A DNA stretch of 64,000 nt, from contig NZ_FZMZ01000005.1 in assembly GCF_900187325.1 (NCBI RefSeq), positions 248,001-312,000 on the forward strand, given 5' to 3'. Source of the DNA: Virgibacillus ndiopensis (GTDB lineage Bacteria > Bacillota > Bacilli > Bacillales > Amphibacillaceae). A model generated the notes under the pieces. That model was not told where the DNA came from and made no database searches. It worked only from the letters and a program-made list of their open reading frames with translations. Positions 26,624 through 35,125 of this stretch are shown piece by piece (the first letter of the stretch is position 1; each line of letters begins with the position of its first letter). Both the position numbers and the translations under genes were made by a program.

Positions 26624-27967
26624 ATGGCATTTGAAGGCTTAGCCGACCGCCTGCAAAGTACGATAAAAAAAATCACTGGTAAAGGTAAAGTAAGTGAACA
26701 AGACGTTAAAGAAATGACTCGCGAGGTTCGTCTTGCTTTACTTGAGGCTGATGTAAACTTTAAAGTTGTTAAGGATTTAATAAAACGGATTAAAGAACGT
26801 GCTGTTGGGCAGGAAGTTATGGAAAGTCTTACGCCTGGACAACAGGTTATTAAAGTAGTAAAAGAAGAATTGACCGATCTTATGGGTGGCGAGCAAAGTA
26901 AAATTGCAGTTGCCGATCGTGCACCGACAGTTATTATGATGGTAGGTTTACAAGGTGCAGGTAAAACAACAACCACTGGTAAACTTGCAAATTTACTACG
27001 GAAAAAACATAATCGTTCACCTTTACTTGTAGCATGTGACGTTTATCGCCCGGCAGCTATTCAGCAATTGGAAACACTGGGGACACAATTAAACATGCCA
27101 GTATTTTCAATGGGAACAGAAGCAAATCCAGTTGATATTGCGACAAAAGCAATTGAGAAAGCGAAAGAAGAACATAATGACTATGTGATCATTGATACAG
27201 CAGGTCGTTTGCACATTGATAATGAATTAATGGACGAGTTACAGAATATTAAATCATCGGTAAAACCAGATGAGATTTTCTTGGTTGTCGATTCTATGAC
27301 AGGTCAGGATGCAGTTAATGTAGCTGAAAGCTTTAACGAACAATTAGACATCTCGGGTGTTGTTTTGACCAAACTTGATGGTGATACGCGTGGTGGTGCT
27401 GCATTGTCAATTAAAGCAGTAACCGATAAACCGATTAAATTTGCTGGGATGGGTGAGAAGCTTGATCAATTGGAAGCATTTCATCCAGAACGAATGGCAT
27501 CACGTATTCTTGGTATGGGTGATGTACTATCATTGATTGAAAAAGCACAAACAAATGTGGATGAAAAGCAAGCTAAAGAGTTAGAAGAAAAAATGCGTAC
27601 AGCATCTTTTACTTTTGATGACTTCTTGGAGCAAATGGGCCAAGTGAAGAAAATGGGACCTTTGGAAGATATTCTATCCATGATTCCAGGTGCAGGGAAA
27701 ATGAAAGGGTTAAAAAATGCCCAAATTGATGAAAGCCAGCTAACTTCCGTTGAAGCGATTATTCAATCAATGACAAAAAAAGAGCGGCAAGACCCCGACA
27801 TCATGAATGCAAGTCGAAAAAAACGAATAGCTAAAGGGTCTGGAACTTCCGTTTCACAGGTCAACCGCTTACTCAAGCAATTTGGTGAAATGAAGAAAAT
27901 GATGAAGCAAATGACCAATATGCAAAAAGGTAAAAAAGGCAAAGGCATGAAGTTTCCGTTTATGTAA
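26624..27967 (+). CDS. ffh: Signal recognition particle protein Ffh
   Basis: SRP54 GTPase that binds signal sequences together with scRNA. It is 447 residues: N domain (1-90), G1 GLQGAGKTTT (about 106), DTAGR, TKLDGDTRGGAAL, and a Met-rich M domain (about 300-447) with the RNA-binding SGTSVSQVNRLLKQF segment and a basic end. AGGGGGAC precedes ATG. Confidence 0.98.
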   Translation: MAFEGLADRLQSTIKKITGKGKVSEQDVKEMTREVRLALLEADVNFKVVKDLIKRIKERAVGQEVMESLTPGQQVIKVVKEELTDLMGGEQSKIAVADRAPTVIMMVGLQGAGKTTTTGKLANLLRKKHNRSPLLVACDVYRPAAIQQLETLGTQLNMPVFSMGTEANPVDIATKAIEKAKEEHNDYVIIDTAGRLHIDNELMDELQNIKSSVKPDEIFLVVDSMTGQDAVNVAESFNEQLDISGVVLTKLDGDTRGGAALSIKAVTDKPIKFAGMGEKLDQLEAFHPERMASRILGMGDVLSLIEKAQTNVDEKQAKELEEKMRTASFTFDDFLEQMGQVKKMGPLEDILSMIPGAGKMKGLKNAQIDESQLTSVEAIIQSMTKKERQDPDIMNASRKKRIAKGSGTSVSQVNRLLKQFGEMKKMMKQMTNMQKGKKGKGMKFPFM

Positions 27968-27970
27968 GAT

Positions 27971-28125
27971 CTAAAGCGGAAGTGCCCGGTTAGTGGCGTA
28001 TGGGCTGGACTGAACCGCAGGAGATAAAGGAAACACGGTGAACGTAAGTGAACCGATGTTGACTTATCGTACGGAGGTGAAGGAAGCACATTAGCCACTG
28101 GGAACTGGAGCTGGACGTAGCTAAA
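27971..28125. repeat. Long intergenic repeat, GACTGAACCGCAGGAG-type
   Basis: A GC-richer 155-bp block right after the ffh stop. End arms pair: AGTGGC (27992-27997) with GCCACT (28094-28099), extended by AGTGCCC/GGGAACT. The centre holds GACTGAACCGCAGGAG, GATAAAGGAAACACGGTG and GACTTATCGTACGGAGGTG. From memory this centre is very highly conserved in a repeat family spread through Bacillaceae genomes. No coding potential is credible. Confidence 0.6.
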
Positions 28126-28140
28126 GTGGAGGCGATTGTT

Positions 28141-28250
28141 TTGAAATGCACGCATAAGCAAGGGACCGTAAAGCACATGGGTTTGGTGCTTAAAGTGTCC
28201 ATTGCTTATGACGGGAATTTCAAGGAGCCGGAGCTGGATGTGGATGTGGC
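28141..28250. repeat. Second copy of the covarying structured repeat
   Basis: Outer arms TTGAAAT (28141-28147) and ATTTCAA (28217-28223); inner perfect helix CATAAGCAA (28153-28161) with TTGCTTATG (28202-28210); third helix AGCAC/GTGCT. The loop strands GGGACCGTAAAGC and AAGTGTC are identical to those at 19969-20088, while helix positions differ by paired changes. The element ends in a GAGCCGGAGCTGGA-like tail. Confidence 0.75.
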
Positions 28251-28317
28251 CGAAGATACCCGCTGCATTACTTATGTATTGTCTTTAGACTATTTTTTCG
28301 TTGTAATGTAAAAACAC

Positions 28318-28346
28318 TTTACAGGCATACAAGTTTCTGTTAGAAT
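28318..28346 (+). promoter_or_regulatory. Sigma-A promoter of the rpsP operon
   Basis: -35 TTTACA (28318-28323), 17-bp spacer, -10 TAGAAT (28341-28346). It lies 40 bp upstream of the rpsP start and just after the repeat block. Confidence 0.75.
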
Positions 28347-28386
28347 CTAAAATTGTGATAAACATTATTATTGGAGGTGCAAGAAC

Positions 28387-28653
28387 ATGGCTGTTAAAAT
28401 TCGTTTAAAACGTATGGGATCTAAAAGAAATCCATTCTATCGTATTGTTGTAGCTGATTCACGTTCTCCTCGTGACGGACGTCAAATCGAACAAATCGGA
28501 ACATATAACCCGGTAGTTAACCCGGTTGAAGTTAAGATTGATGAAGAAAAAGCGCTAAACTGGATGACTAATGGTGCAAAACCAAGTGATACAGTACGCA
28601 ACCTTTTCTCAAAACAAGGCATCATGAAAAAATTCCACGACCAAAAAAATTAA
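28387..28653 (+). CDS. rpsP: 30S ribosomal protein S16 (bS16)
   Basis: An 88-residue small-subunit assembly protein beginning [20 protein letters not shown], the family signature. GGAGGTG lies 7 nt before ATG. It leads the rpsP-khpA-ylqD-rimM-trmD operon. Confidence 0.98.
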   Translation: MAVKIRLKRMGSKRNPFYRIVVADSRSPRDGRQIEQIGTYNPVVNPVEVKIDEEKALNWMTNGAKPSDTVRNLFSKQGIMKKFHDQKN

Positions 28654-28673
28654 TAGTAAAGTAGTGTGATATC

Positions 28674-28901
28674 ATGAAAGCCCTAATCGAATCAATTGTT
28701 ACTCCGCTTGTCGATCATCCAGACGATATCGTTGTGACAGAAACAGAAGAGGAAACAAAAATTGTTTATCATCTTTCTGTGCATCAAAATGATGTTGGTA
28801 AGGTTATTGGCAAAAATGGTCGTATCGCTAAAGCAATCCGTACTGTTGTTTATGCAGCTAAGTCGGATGCTAACAAACGAATTTATTTGGATATTATGTA
28901 A
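28674..28901 (+). CDS. khpA: KH-domain RNA-binding protein KhpA (YlqC)
   Basis: A 75-residue single KH domain with the GKNG loop in VIGKNGRIAKAIR. In Gram-positives KhpA pairs with KhpB/Jag to bind RNA and affect cell elongation. It sits between rpsP and ylqD as in B. subtilis. Confidence 0.94.
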   Translation: MKALIESIVTPLVDHPDDIVVTETEEETKIVYHLSVHQNDVGKVIGKNGRIAKAIRTVVYAAKSDANKRIYLDIM

Positions 28902-28987
28902 AGGGAGAGGGGATACCTTTCCCTTTTTACACATGATTGGATAAAATTATGCTTTACTCGATTTGTAATTGAGAGCGAGGAACGATT

Positions 28988-29377
28988 ATGAAGATAATAA
29001 AAAAGGTTCTTATTAAACAAATTGTCACAGAGAAAAGCAAATCAAAATTACAAACTAATTTTCAAAATCATAAAATGCGACTTGAACAAGAGTGTCAACA
29101 ACTATTGTTTGAACAACGAAAATTGCAAAATAAAACAGGGGTCTCCAAACAAGAGGTAACTGCTCGTTTTCAACAAGAAATTAAAAATCGTAAAGAGAAA
29201 ATGAAACTGATTGATTTTAAAATTGAGCAACTGGATATGCTGGAAATCGGTAGTGAAATTGTTGAAAAAGAAGTTGAAGCTCTTGTTGAGGTAAGTGTTG
29301 GAACGCATTGGAATGATATTATAGGTGAAAAAGCAATCGTAGTTAAAGACGATGTTGTAATTCGGATTGATGAATAA
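28988..29377 (+). CDS. ylqD: YlqD family protein
   Basis: A 129-residue conserved protein of unknown function. A heptad-rich, predicted coiled-coil segment (about residues 20-80, many Gln/Glu/Lys) is followed by a small beta region (VEVSVGTHWNDIIGEKAIVV). It is always between khpA and rimM in bacilli, so a link to RNA or ribosome maturation is possible, but that is inference. Confidence 0.9.
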   Translation: MKIIKKVLIKQIVTEKSKSKLQTNFQNHKMRLEQECQQLLFEQRKLQNKTGVSKQEVTARFQQEIKNRKEKMKLIDFKIEQLDMLEIGSEIVEKEVEALVEVSVGTHWNDIIGEKAIVVKDDVVIRIDE

Positions 29378-29389
29378 GCAGGTGATATG

Positions 29390-29905
29390 ATGAGTGAAAA
29401 AATGTTTAACGTTGGAAAAATTGTAAATACGCACGGAATTCGCGGCGAAGTAAAGGTGCATCGTATAAGTGACTTTGATGAGCGCTTTGCAATAGGGGAG
29501 ACATTGTATTTAGTAAAGGATAATGAAAAACCTTTACAGCTAGAAATTAAATCTCATCGTATACATAAAGGTTTTGATTTAATTTCTTTTGAAGGTCTAG
29601 ACAATATAAACGATGTGGAACATTTTAAAGGTTCCGAGCTTAAAATTTCTGAAGAACAATTAACCGATTTGGATGAAGATGAATATTACTACCACGAAAT
29701 CATTGGTTGTGATGTTTTTACGACTAATGAAGAAAAGCTAGGAACGATCAAAGAAATTTTATCACCTGGAGCAAATGATGTATGGGTCGTAAAGCAAATA
29801 AAAGGAAAAGATTTGTTAGTTCCATATATTGAGGAAATCGTAAAGGAAATTGATGTTGATAGTCAAAGAGTAGTAATTGATCCAATGGAAGGACTGCTTG
29901 ACTAA
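29390..29905 (+). CDS. rimM: Ribosome maturation factor RimM
   Basis: Assists assembly of the 30S head with S19. It is 171 residues from the second of two tandem ATGs (29387, 29390); AGGTGA at 29380-29385 spaces better with the second. The N-terminal beta barrel starts [20 protein letters not shown]; the PRC-barrel domain contains [11 protein letters not shown] and [10 protein letters not shown]. It overlaps trmD by one base. Confidence 0.96.
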   Translation: MSEKMFNVGKIVNTHGIRGEVKVHRISDFDERFAIGETLYLVKDNEKPLQLEIKSHRIHKGFDLISFEGLDNINDVEHFKGSELKISEEQLTDLDEDEYYYHEIIGCDVFTTNEEKLGTIKEILSPGANDVWVVKQIKGKDLLVPYIEEIVKEIDVDSQRVVIDPMEGLLD

Positions 29906-30633
29906 TGCATATTGATGTTTTGACCTTATTTCCAGAAATGATTTCAGGTGTTTTTGATTCTTCCATTTTGAAAAAAGCGCAAGATAAAGCGAAGTTTAGC
30001 TATAATCTTATTAATTTTCGGGAGTATGCTGAAAATAAGCATAAAAAGGTAGATGATTATCCATATGGTGGCGGCGCAGGAATGGTTTTAACTCCGCAGC
30101 CGGTATTCGATGCTGTTGAGGCTGTGACATATGATAAAGCAACAAAATCTCGAGTTATTCTTATGTGTCCTCAAGGAGAACCGTACAATCAAAAAAAAGC
30201 TGAAGAATTAGCTAACGAGGACCATCTTGTGTTTATTTGTGGTCATTATGAAGGATATGATGAGCGAATCAGGGAGAATCTGGTTACCGATGAAATATCG
30301 ATTGGAGATTATGTCTTAACTGGTGGGGAGCTCGGCGCCATGGTTGTGATTGATAGTGTTGTCAGGTTACTGCCAGATGTGTTGGGTAACAAGGAATCCG
30401 CACCTGAAGATTCTTTTTCAACAGGATTGCTAGAGCATCCACATTACACAAGACCAGCTGATTTTCGTGGAATGAAAGTTCCAGATGTGTTACTATCTGG
30501 AGATCATGCTAAGATAGAAGCATGGCGAAAGAGAGAATCATTGAAGCGTACGTATGAACGTAGGAAAGAGTTGTTAGACCAGCAAACCCTATTAGAAGAG
30601 GAACAAGAAATATTGAATGAAATTAAAAAATAA
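29905..30633 (+). CDS. trmD: tRNA (guanine-N1)-methyltransferase
   Basis: SAM-dependent m1G37 methyltransferase that prevents frameshifting. It is 242 residues, with the SPOUT trefoil-knot motifs [13 protein letters not shown] and [16 protein letters not shown], then [13 protein letters not shown]. The stop codon lies inside a large inverted repeat (30629-30687). rplS, normally next, is displaced by two inserted genes. Confidence 0.97.
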   Translation: MHIDVLTLFPEMISGVFDSSILKKAQDKAKFSYNLINFREYAENKHKKVDDYPYGGGAGMVLTPQPVFDAVEAVTYDKATKSRVILMCPQGEPYNQKKAEELANEDHLVFICGHYEGYDERIRENLVTDEISIGDYVLTGGELGAMVVIDSVVRLLPDVLGNKESAPEDSFSTGLLEHPHYTRPADFRGMKVPDVLLSGDHAKIEAWRKRESLKRTYERRKELLDQQTLLEEEQEILNEIKK

Positions 30634-30687
30634 AGGAAATGTAGACTATGTTTTTATTTTAAAAGCATAGTCTACATTTCCTTTATT
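30629..30687 (+). terminator. 22-bp perfect inverted repeat overlapping the trmD stop
   Basis: Arms 30629-30650 and 30666-30687 are exact complements, with a 15-nt AT-rich loop. The stop codon TAA is within the left arm. The stem is unusually long for a terminator, and only TTATT follows. It may terminate transcription or be a residue of an inserted element. Confidence 0.65.
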
Positions 30688-30775
30688 ATTGGTTGAAAAG
30701 TGGAACCATTTTGGTTTTGAAACGTAAAATTAATTGATTTGCTAGAGTGGATAGAAATGAATAAGGGGGAAATTT

Positions 30776-31678
30776 ATGTATCGTATAACAACTGGAATTC
30801 TTCTACTATTTTTATTAATTACAGCTTGTTCAAACGAAGAACCAAGTTCAAATAATCCACCAACTTCAAAAGAAATATCAACACAAGAAGGAACCAGGAA
30901 TATTAACATACTGATTACCAAAGACGAAGAGATTACCTTTGAAATCATTAACAAAGTGAATGCATCACATGAAAAGTTAGATCAATTCAAAAAGGATATT
31001 GTACGTGCTTATAAAGTGATAACCGAATCAATTCAAACGGATTACGAACCTGCTGATAAAATAACAATTCATTTATTAAATGGAAATGAAGCATCTTCTG
31101 GTTTTAGGTATGACATAAGACTTTATTCAAATTTTGGAAGTGATTTTCAGCTTGTACACGAGCTGACGCATACTCTTCTAGGATATGGTGATAATTTTGA
31201 TACTAGCAATGGTTATTTAACTCAAGAAGGTTTTGCTATATATATGGAAAATAAATACGGAAAAAAGGTGACTCCAGTTCATACATTTATGCGATATTTT
31301 ATTGATCATAATAAAAATATCCCACTTCAAAAATTAATTGATAAAAAATACGATCATTCATTATTCAGACCACTCCTTGCTGAAACAGAGGATTATGTTG
31401 TTCAACATATCAGTTATATACATGCTGGTTCATTTGTTACCTATTTGATAGATACTTATGGATTAGATAAATTTGAACGATTGTATAATAAAAGCGAACC
31501 CGAAAATAGGCTTACAGAAATTTATGGAATGACAACTGTAGAATTGGAGAATGAATGGATACAATATATTAAAAAAAATATAACATTTACTTCTGATGAT
31601 AGGCTGGAATTAGACTCTTTTTATATAATAAATTCTGAAATAGATTCGATTGATCCTGAGATTTTTGAAAAAGCATAA
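30776..31678 (+). CDS. Putative lipoprotein with gluzincin metalloprotease-like domain
   Basis: A 300-residue secreted protein, unnamed. A signal peptide ends in the lipobox LITAC with Cys18, so it should be lipid-anchored outside the membrane. A Ser/Asn/Pro-rich linker follows. The zinc motif HELTH is at 128-132 and a third-ligand candidate Glu151 in QEGFA lies 19 residues later. This is the peptidase-MA/gluzincin arrangement, so peptidase activity is plausible; the substrate is unknown. AAGGGGG precedes ATG. Its place between trmD and rplS is not conserved in B. subtilis. It could be a non-catalytic relative, but both zinc elements are intact. Confidence 0.75.
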   Translation: MYRITTGILLLFLLITACSNEEPSSNNPPTSKEISTQEGTRNINILITKDEEITFEIINKVNASHEKLDQFKKDIVRAYKVITESIQTDYEPADKITIHLLNGNEASSGFRYDIRLYSNFGSDFQLVHELTHTLLGYGDNFDTSNGYLTQEGFAIYMENKYGKKVTPVHTFMRYFIDHNKNIPLQKLIDKKYDHSLFRPLLAETEDYVVQHISYIHAGSFVTYLIDTYGLDKFERLYNKSEPENRLTEIYGMTTVELENEWIQYIKKNITFTSDDRLELDSFYIINSEIDSIDPEIFEKA

Positions 31679-31700
31679 ACAGGAGCGAGGAGGATTGTTT

Positions 31701-31907
31701 TTGAAAAAAATTCTATTATATATTTTATTGTTTCTTTTGGTAACTATCGTAGCAAGTTTTTTATTAGGGTACTCTAAATTTGGCTTTACAGTTGGATTTA
31801 TTTTCATATTAGTTGCAATTGGTGCTGCAAATATTTTTCAGATGAAGAATACGGAATATTTACATCATAAATTGCATGATAGTAATGTAAGACGGAATAA
31901 AAGGTAA
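31701..31907 (+). CDS. Small two-helix membrane protein, function unknown
   Basis: TTG at 31701 follows GCGAGGAGG by 7 nt; a TTG at 31695 is too close to that site. The 68-residue peptide has two hydrophobic helices (about 5-20 and 26-43) and a charged, His-containing tail ending RRNKR. It begins 22 bp after the lipoprotein gene, probably the same transcript. No family recognised. Confidence 0.6.
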   Translation: MKKILLYILLFLLVTIVASFLLGYSKFGFTVGFIFILVAIGAANIFQMKNTEYLHHKLHDSNVRRNKR

Positions 31908-31981
31908 AAGTACTATAAAGTAACTGATTACATCCGAAAAACAGTTGAACTCAGACTGCTATTATGGTATATTAATTGTTG

Positions 31982-32060
31982 TGCTTAAAGTGTACATACT
32001 TTAAGTCGTATAAACGATGTTCCGCTGTCCCATAGCGAGATATGAGCATTGGTTTGGAAG
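31982..32060 (+). ncRNA. Putative L19 leader (ribosomal-protein autoregulatory 5' UTR)
   Basis: Two hairpins precede rplS: CTTAAAGT/ACTTTAAG around GTACAT (31983-32004), then ATGTTC/GAGCAT enclosing CGCT/AGCG (about 32018-32050). L19 leaders of this size lie upstream of rplS in Firmicutes and are thought to bind L19. I assign it by position and shape, not by a covariance-model match. Confidence 0.45.
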
Positions 32061-32072
32061 GAGTGAAGCAGG

Positions 32073-32420
32073 ATGCAAAAATTAATCGAAGACATCACAA
32101 AAGATCAACTTCGCACGGATCATCCTGATTTCCGCCCGGGAGATACTGTTAAAGTTCACGTTAAAGTTGTCGAAGGCACTCGTGAGCGTATTCAGGTATT
32201 TGAAGGCGTTGTAATCAAGCGTCAAAATGGTGGAATCAGTGAAACATTTACAGTAAGAAAAATCTCTTACGGTGTAGGTGTTGAACGTACATTCCCAGTA
32301 CATTCTCCTAGAATCGCGAAAATTGAAGTTTCTCGTCGTGGTATTGTACGTCGTGCGAAACTATACTATCTTCGTAATCTACGCGGAAAAGCAGCACGTA
32401 TTAAAGAACGTCGCCGCTAG
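32073..32420 (+). CDS. rplS: 50S ribosomal protein L19 (bL19)
   Basis: A 115-residue protein at the 30S-50S interface. It contains [28 protein letters not shown] and the C-terminal [25 protein letters not shown] precedes ATG. Normally follows trmD directly; here 1.4 kb is inserted. Confidence 0.98.
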   Translation: MQKLIEDITKDQLRTDHPDFRPGDTVKVHVKVVEGTRERIQVFEGVVIKRQNGGISETFTVRKISYGVGVERTFPVHSPRIAKIEVSRRGIVRRAKLYYLRNLRGKAARIKERRR

Positions 32421-32457
32421 TTCATGTAGCTGGAGCTATAATCATGTTATTGGAAAG

Positions 32458-32488
32458 GAGCTTGGCATTGTTGGCAAGCTCTTTTTTA
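32458..32488 (+). terminator. Intrinsic terminator after rplS
   Basis: GAGCTTG (32458-32464) pairs with CAAGCTC (32475-32481), followed by TTTTTTATTTT. Confidence 0.88.
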
Positions 32489-32626
32489 TTTTAAAAATGA
32501 GTTATCAATTATTTCGATATGTTCTCGGTTTCTTTTCTTTCATTTAAGAAATAAAGTAGAATAGACTAAAAAAGGCAAGCTTAAAATAATGGTAATGTAC
32601 ATATTTCGGTTGTCGGAGGGAATTTC

Positions 32627-33190
32627 ATGGCCAAGAGTAAGAAGAGTGAATGGTTCGATTGGGTGAAGGCTTTGCTTATAGCGTTTGGGTTAGCTTTTAT
32701 CGTTCGGATATTTCTATTTGCCCCAATTGTGGTAGATGGTCCATCCATGATGCCAACACTACACGACAGGGACCAAATGATCGTTAACAAATTTATTTAT
32801 AAAATTGATGATCCAAATCGATTTGATATTGTTGTTTTTCATGCAACGGATAAAAAAGATTTTATTAAACGTGTTATCGGACTTCCTGGAGAGCACGTTG
32901 CTGTAAAAGATGAAGTGTTATATATTGATGGAGAGAGGGTTGCTGAACCATTTTTAAAGGAACGTAAACAGCATTTAAAACCTTATGAAACATTAACAAG
33001 TGATTTTACTTTAGAAGAGCTTCCTGGAGGGTATGAAACGATTCCTGAGGATCATGTGCTCGTTCTTGGTGATAATCGTAACAATTCAACTGATAGCCGG
33101 ATGCTAGGATTAATTTCAATGGATCAAATTGTAGGTAAAACAAGTTTAATTTACTGGCCATTTGATCGACTTCAGACATTAAATGAATAG
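32627..33190 (+). CDS. lepB: Signal peptidase I
   Basis: Membrane peptidase that removes signal peptides from secreted proteins. It is 187 residues, with a single N-terminal transmembrane helix (about 13-33), catalytic Ser40 in GPSMMPTL, Lys81 in DFIKRVIGLPG, and the C-terminal GDNRNNSTDSR. This is the short Gram-positive Sip type. The ribosome site GGAGGG lies 7 nt before ATG; rbgA follows after 9 nt. Confidence 0.95.
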   Translation: MAKSKKSEWFDWVKALLIAFGLAFIVRIFLFAPIVVDGPSMMPTLHDRDQMIVNKFIYKIDDPNRFDIVVFHATDKKDFIKRVIGLPGEHVAVKDEVLYIDGERVAEPFLKERKQHLKPYETLTSDFTLEELPGGYETIPEDHVLVLGDNRNNSTDSRMLGLISMDQIVGKTSLIYWPFDRLQTLNE

Positions 33191-33199
33191 GGTGAAAAT

Positions 33200-34048
33200 A
33201 TGGCAATACAATGGTTCCCAGGTCATATGGCAAAAGCAAGACGCCAAGTCGAGGAAAAATTAAAGCTCGTTGATTTTGTAATGGAATTAGTAGATGCAAG
33301 AGCTCCATTATCGTCACAAAATCCAATGCTTCAAGAAGTTTTGCAGAACAAACCTAAATTAATCGTATTAATGAAAAAGGATTTGGCTGATCAAAGAGAG
33401 ACAGATAAATGGATTAACTATTTTAACGAAAAAGATGTTAAAGCCATTGCAATTAATGTAAATGAAAAAGCTGATATTCAAAAGGTAATTCAGATTGCGA
33501 AAGAATTCGGGCAAGAAAAAATGGATAAATTGATGAAAAAAGGCATTCAACCACGTCCGGCACGTGCAATGATTGTGGGGATTCCTAATGTAGGAAAATC
33601 GACATTAATCAATCGTCTAGCTAAGAAAAATATTGCTAAAACTGGTGACCGGCCGGGAGTTACAAAACAGCAACTTTGGATTAAGGTCAAAAAAGATTTT
33701 GAACTGCTCGACACACCAGGTATTCTATGGCCAAAATTTGAAGACGAGCTGGTTGGGTACCGATTGGCTGCACTTGGTACGATTAAAGATCAATTACTCT
33801 CCCTGCAAGATATCGTAGCGTTTGTCATTAAGTATTTCCAAGAGCATTATCCAGATCTAATTGAAGAACGGTATACAATTGATCGTGATATGACAGACAT
33901 GTGGGACATTTTTGTAGCAATTGGTAAACAACGCGGTTGCCTGGAAAGTGGGGGCAATGTAAACTTTGATAAAGTTTCTGATATTGTGATACGTGATCTA
34001 CGTACAGGACGACTCGGAAAAGTATCACTTGAGTCAGTTGAAGGATAA
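33200..34048 (+). CDS. rbgA: Ribosome biogenesis GTPase RbgA (YlqF)
   Basis: Essential GTPase for late 50S assembly. It is 282 residues, circularly permuted: MKKDLAD-type G4 near residue 58, G1 GIPNVGKSTLINRL (about 127-140), then DTPG, and the C-terminal ANTAR-like helical domain. The start begins MAIQWFPGHMAKARR, the YlqF hallmark. Confidence 0.97.
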   Translation: MAIQWFPGHMAKARRQVEEKLKLVDFVMELVDARAPLSSQNPMLQEVLQNKPKLIVLMKKDLADQRETDKWINYFNEKDVKAIAINVNEKADIQKVIQIAKEFGQEKMDKLMKKGIQPRPARAMIVGIPNVGKSTLINRLAKKNIAKTGDRPGVTKQQLWIKVKKDFELLDTPGILWPKFEDELVGYRLAALGTIKDQLLSLQDIVAFVIKYFQEHYPDLIEERYTIDRDMTDMWDIFVAIGKQRGCLESGGNVNFDKVSDIVIRDLRTGRLGKVSLESVEG

Positions 34049-34050
34049 AA

Positions 34051-34082
34051 GGCATACATCCCCGGATGAATGCCGTTTTTTG
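34051..34082 (+). terminator. Intrinsic terminator after rbgA
   Basis: GGCATACATCC and GGATGAATGCC pair (one A-A mismatch) right after the stop, followed by GTTTTTTG. Confidence 0.85.
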
Positions 34083-34115
34083 TAAGGTAGTTTTTTAATT
34101 TTTGTTGCTTTATAC

Positions 34116-34226
34116 CTCGTGCGGGAAGGCAAAGACGATAAGACCCCGCAGGAAGTGGTCTTCTTCCGAGGAGGCTTATCGCGAGCCCTAAGGTGCGCGA
34201 AGTATATATTTCTGAAACGTTGGCCA
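34116..34226. repeat. Structured intergenic repeat between rbgA and rnhB
   Basis: A GC-richer block in AT-rich DNA. Arms CGATAAG (34136-34142) and CTTATCG (34175-34181) enclose AAGACC/GGTCTT and GGAAG/CTTCC hairpins; GACCCCGCAGGAAGTGG and CCGAGGAGG look familiar from Bacillaceae intergenic repeats. Single copy in this window, no coding potential. Confidence 0.5.
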
Positions 34227-34340
34227 AGCACAATATTACGTTACAGTTGTGTAAATACAACAATCTTTTAGAAAACTGCTTTTTGAAATTAATTTATAAT
34301 AGAATGCAGTCGATATAAGATTAGAGAGATAGGTGTAAAA

Positions 34341-35111
34341 ATGGAGAAAAAATCAATTGCTGATTTGAAACAGCTATTTGTTTCAGGGGATATAAGTGAC
34401 GAGTATGTCACTAATTTAAAAAGTGATGAGCGAAAAGGTGTTCAAGCGCTTATAAAAAGCTTTGAAAGTAAAAAACGTAGGGAACAGGAATTGGAAGAAA
34501 AATTTATCAATATGTGCTATTACGAGAAGAAATGTTATCAAAACGGCTGTAACTATATTGCCGGAATTGATGAAGCGGGAAGAGGTCCGTTAGCAGGTCC
34601 GGTTGTAGCAGCTGCAGTTATTTTACCGAGAGACTTTAAATTACTGGGGTTAGATGATTCAAAGCAATTAAACGAAGCAACAAGAAATAAATTTTACGAC
34701 ATCATAAAAAATGAATCCGTAAGTTATGGTATTTCCATCATTAGTAATCAACAAATTGATCAATTAAATATATTTGAGTCTACAAAATTAGCAATGCGCG
34801 ATTGTTTAAACCAATTGGATCCTAAACCAGAACACGTTCTAATTGATGCGGTACATCTCGACGAACTACCCTGTACGTACGAAGCAATTACAAAAGGGGA
34901 CCAAAAAAGTATTACAATTGCTGCTGCAAGTATATTGGCGAAGGTTACACGTGATCGTCTAATGAAGGATATACATAACAAATTCCCAGCTTACGATTTC
35001 GCGTCAAATATGGGATATGGTACAAAACATCACATGGAAATGCTTGATTTGCACGGGGTTACGCCGTATCATCGGAGATCCTTTGCGCCCATAAGGGATA
35101 TAGTGAAGTAG
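34341..35111 (+). CDS. rnhB: Ribonuclease HII
   Basis: Removes RNA from RNA-DNA hybrids and single ribonucleotides from DNA. It is 256 residues, with an N-terminal helical extension of about 70 residues found in bacilli, then GIDEAGRGPLAGP (first two acidic ligands), DDSKQL, and HVLIDAVHL with the further Asp. It directly precedes ylqG. Confidence 0.96.
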   Translation: MEKKSIADLKQLFVSGDISDEYVTNLKSDERKGVQALIKSFESKKRREQELEEKFINMCYYEKKCYQNGCNYIAGIDEAGRGPLAGPVVAAAVILPRDFKLLGLDDSKQLNEATRNKFYDIIKNESVSYGISIISNQQIDQLNIFESTKLAMRDCLNQLDPKPEHVLIDAVHLDELPCTYEAITKGDQKSITIAAASILAKVTRDRLMKDIHNKFPAYDFASNMGYGTKHHMEMLDLHGVTPYHRRSFAPIRDIVK

Positions 35112-35125
35112 GGAGGTGCTTCAAC

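Noticed and set aside
28126-28311. 61-codon open frame over the repeat region downstream of ffh
   Set aside because: It coincides with the structured repeat; the codons show no protein-like pattern and the other repeat copy does not keep the frame.
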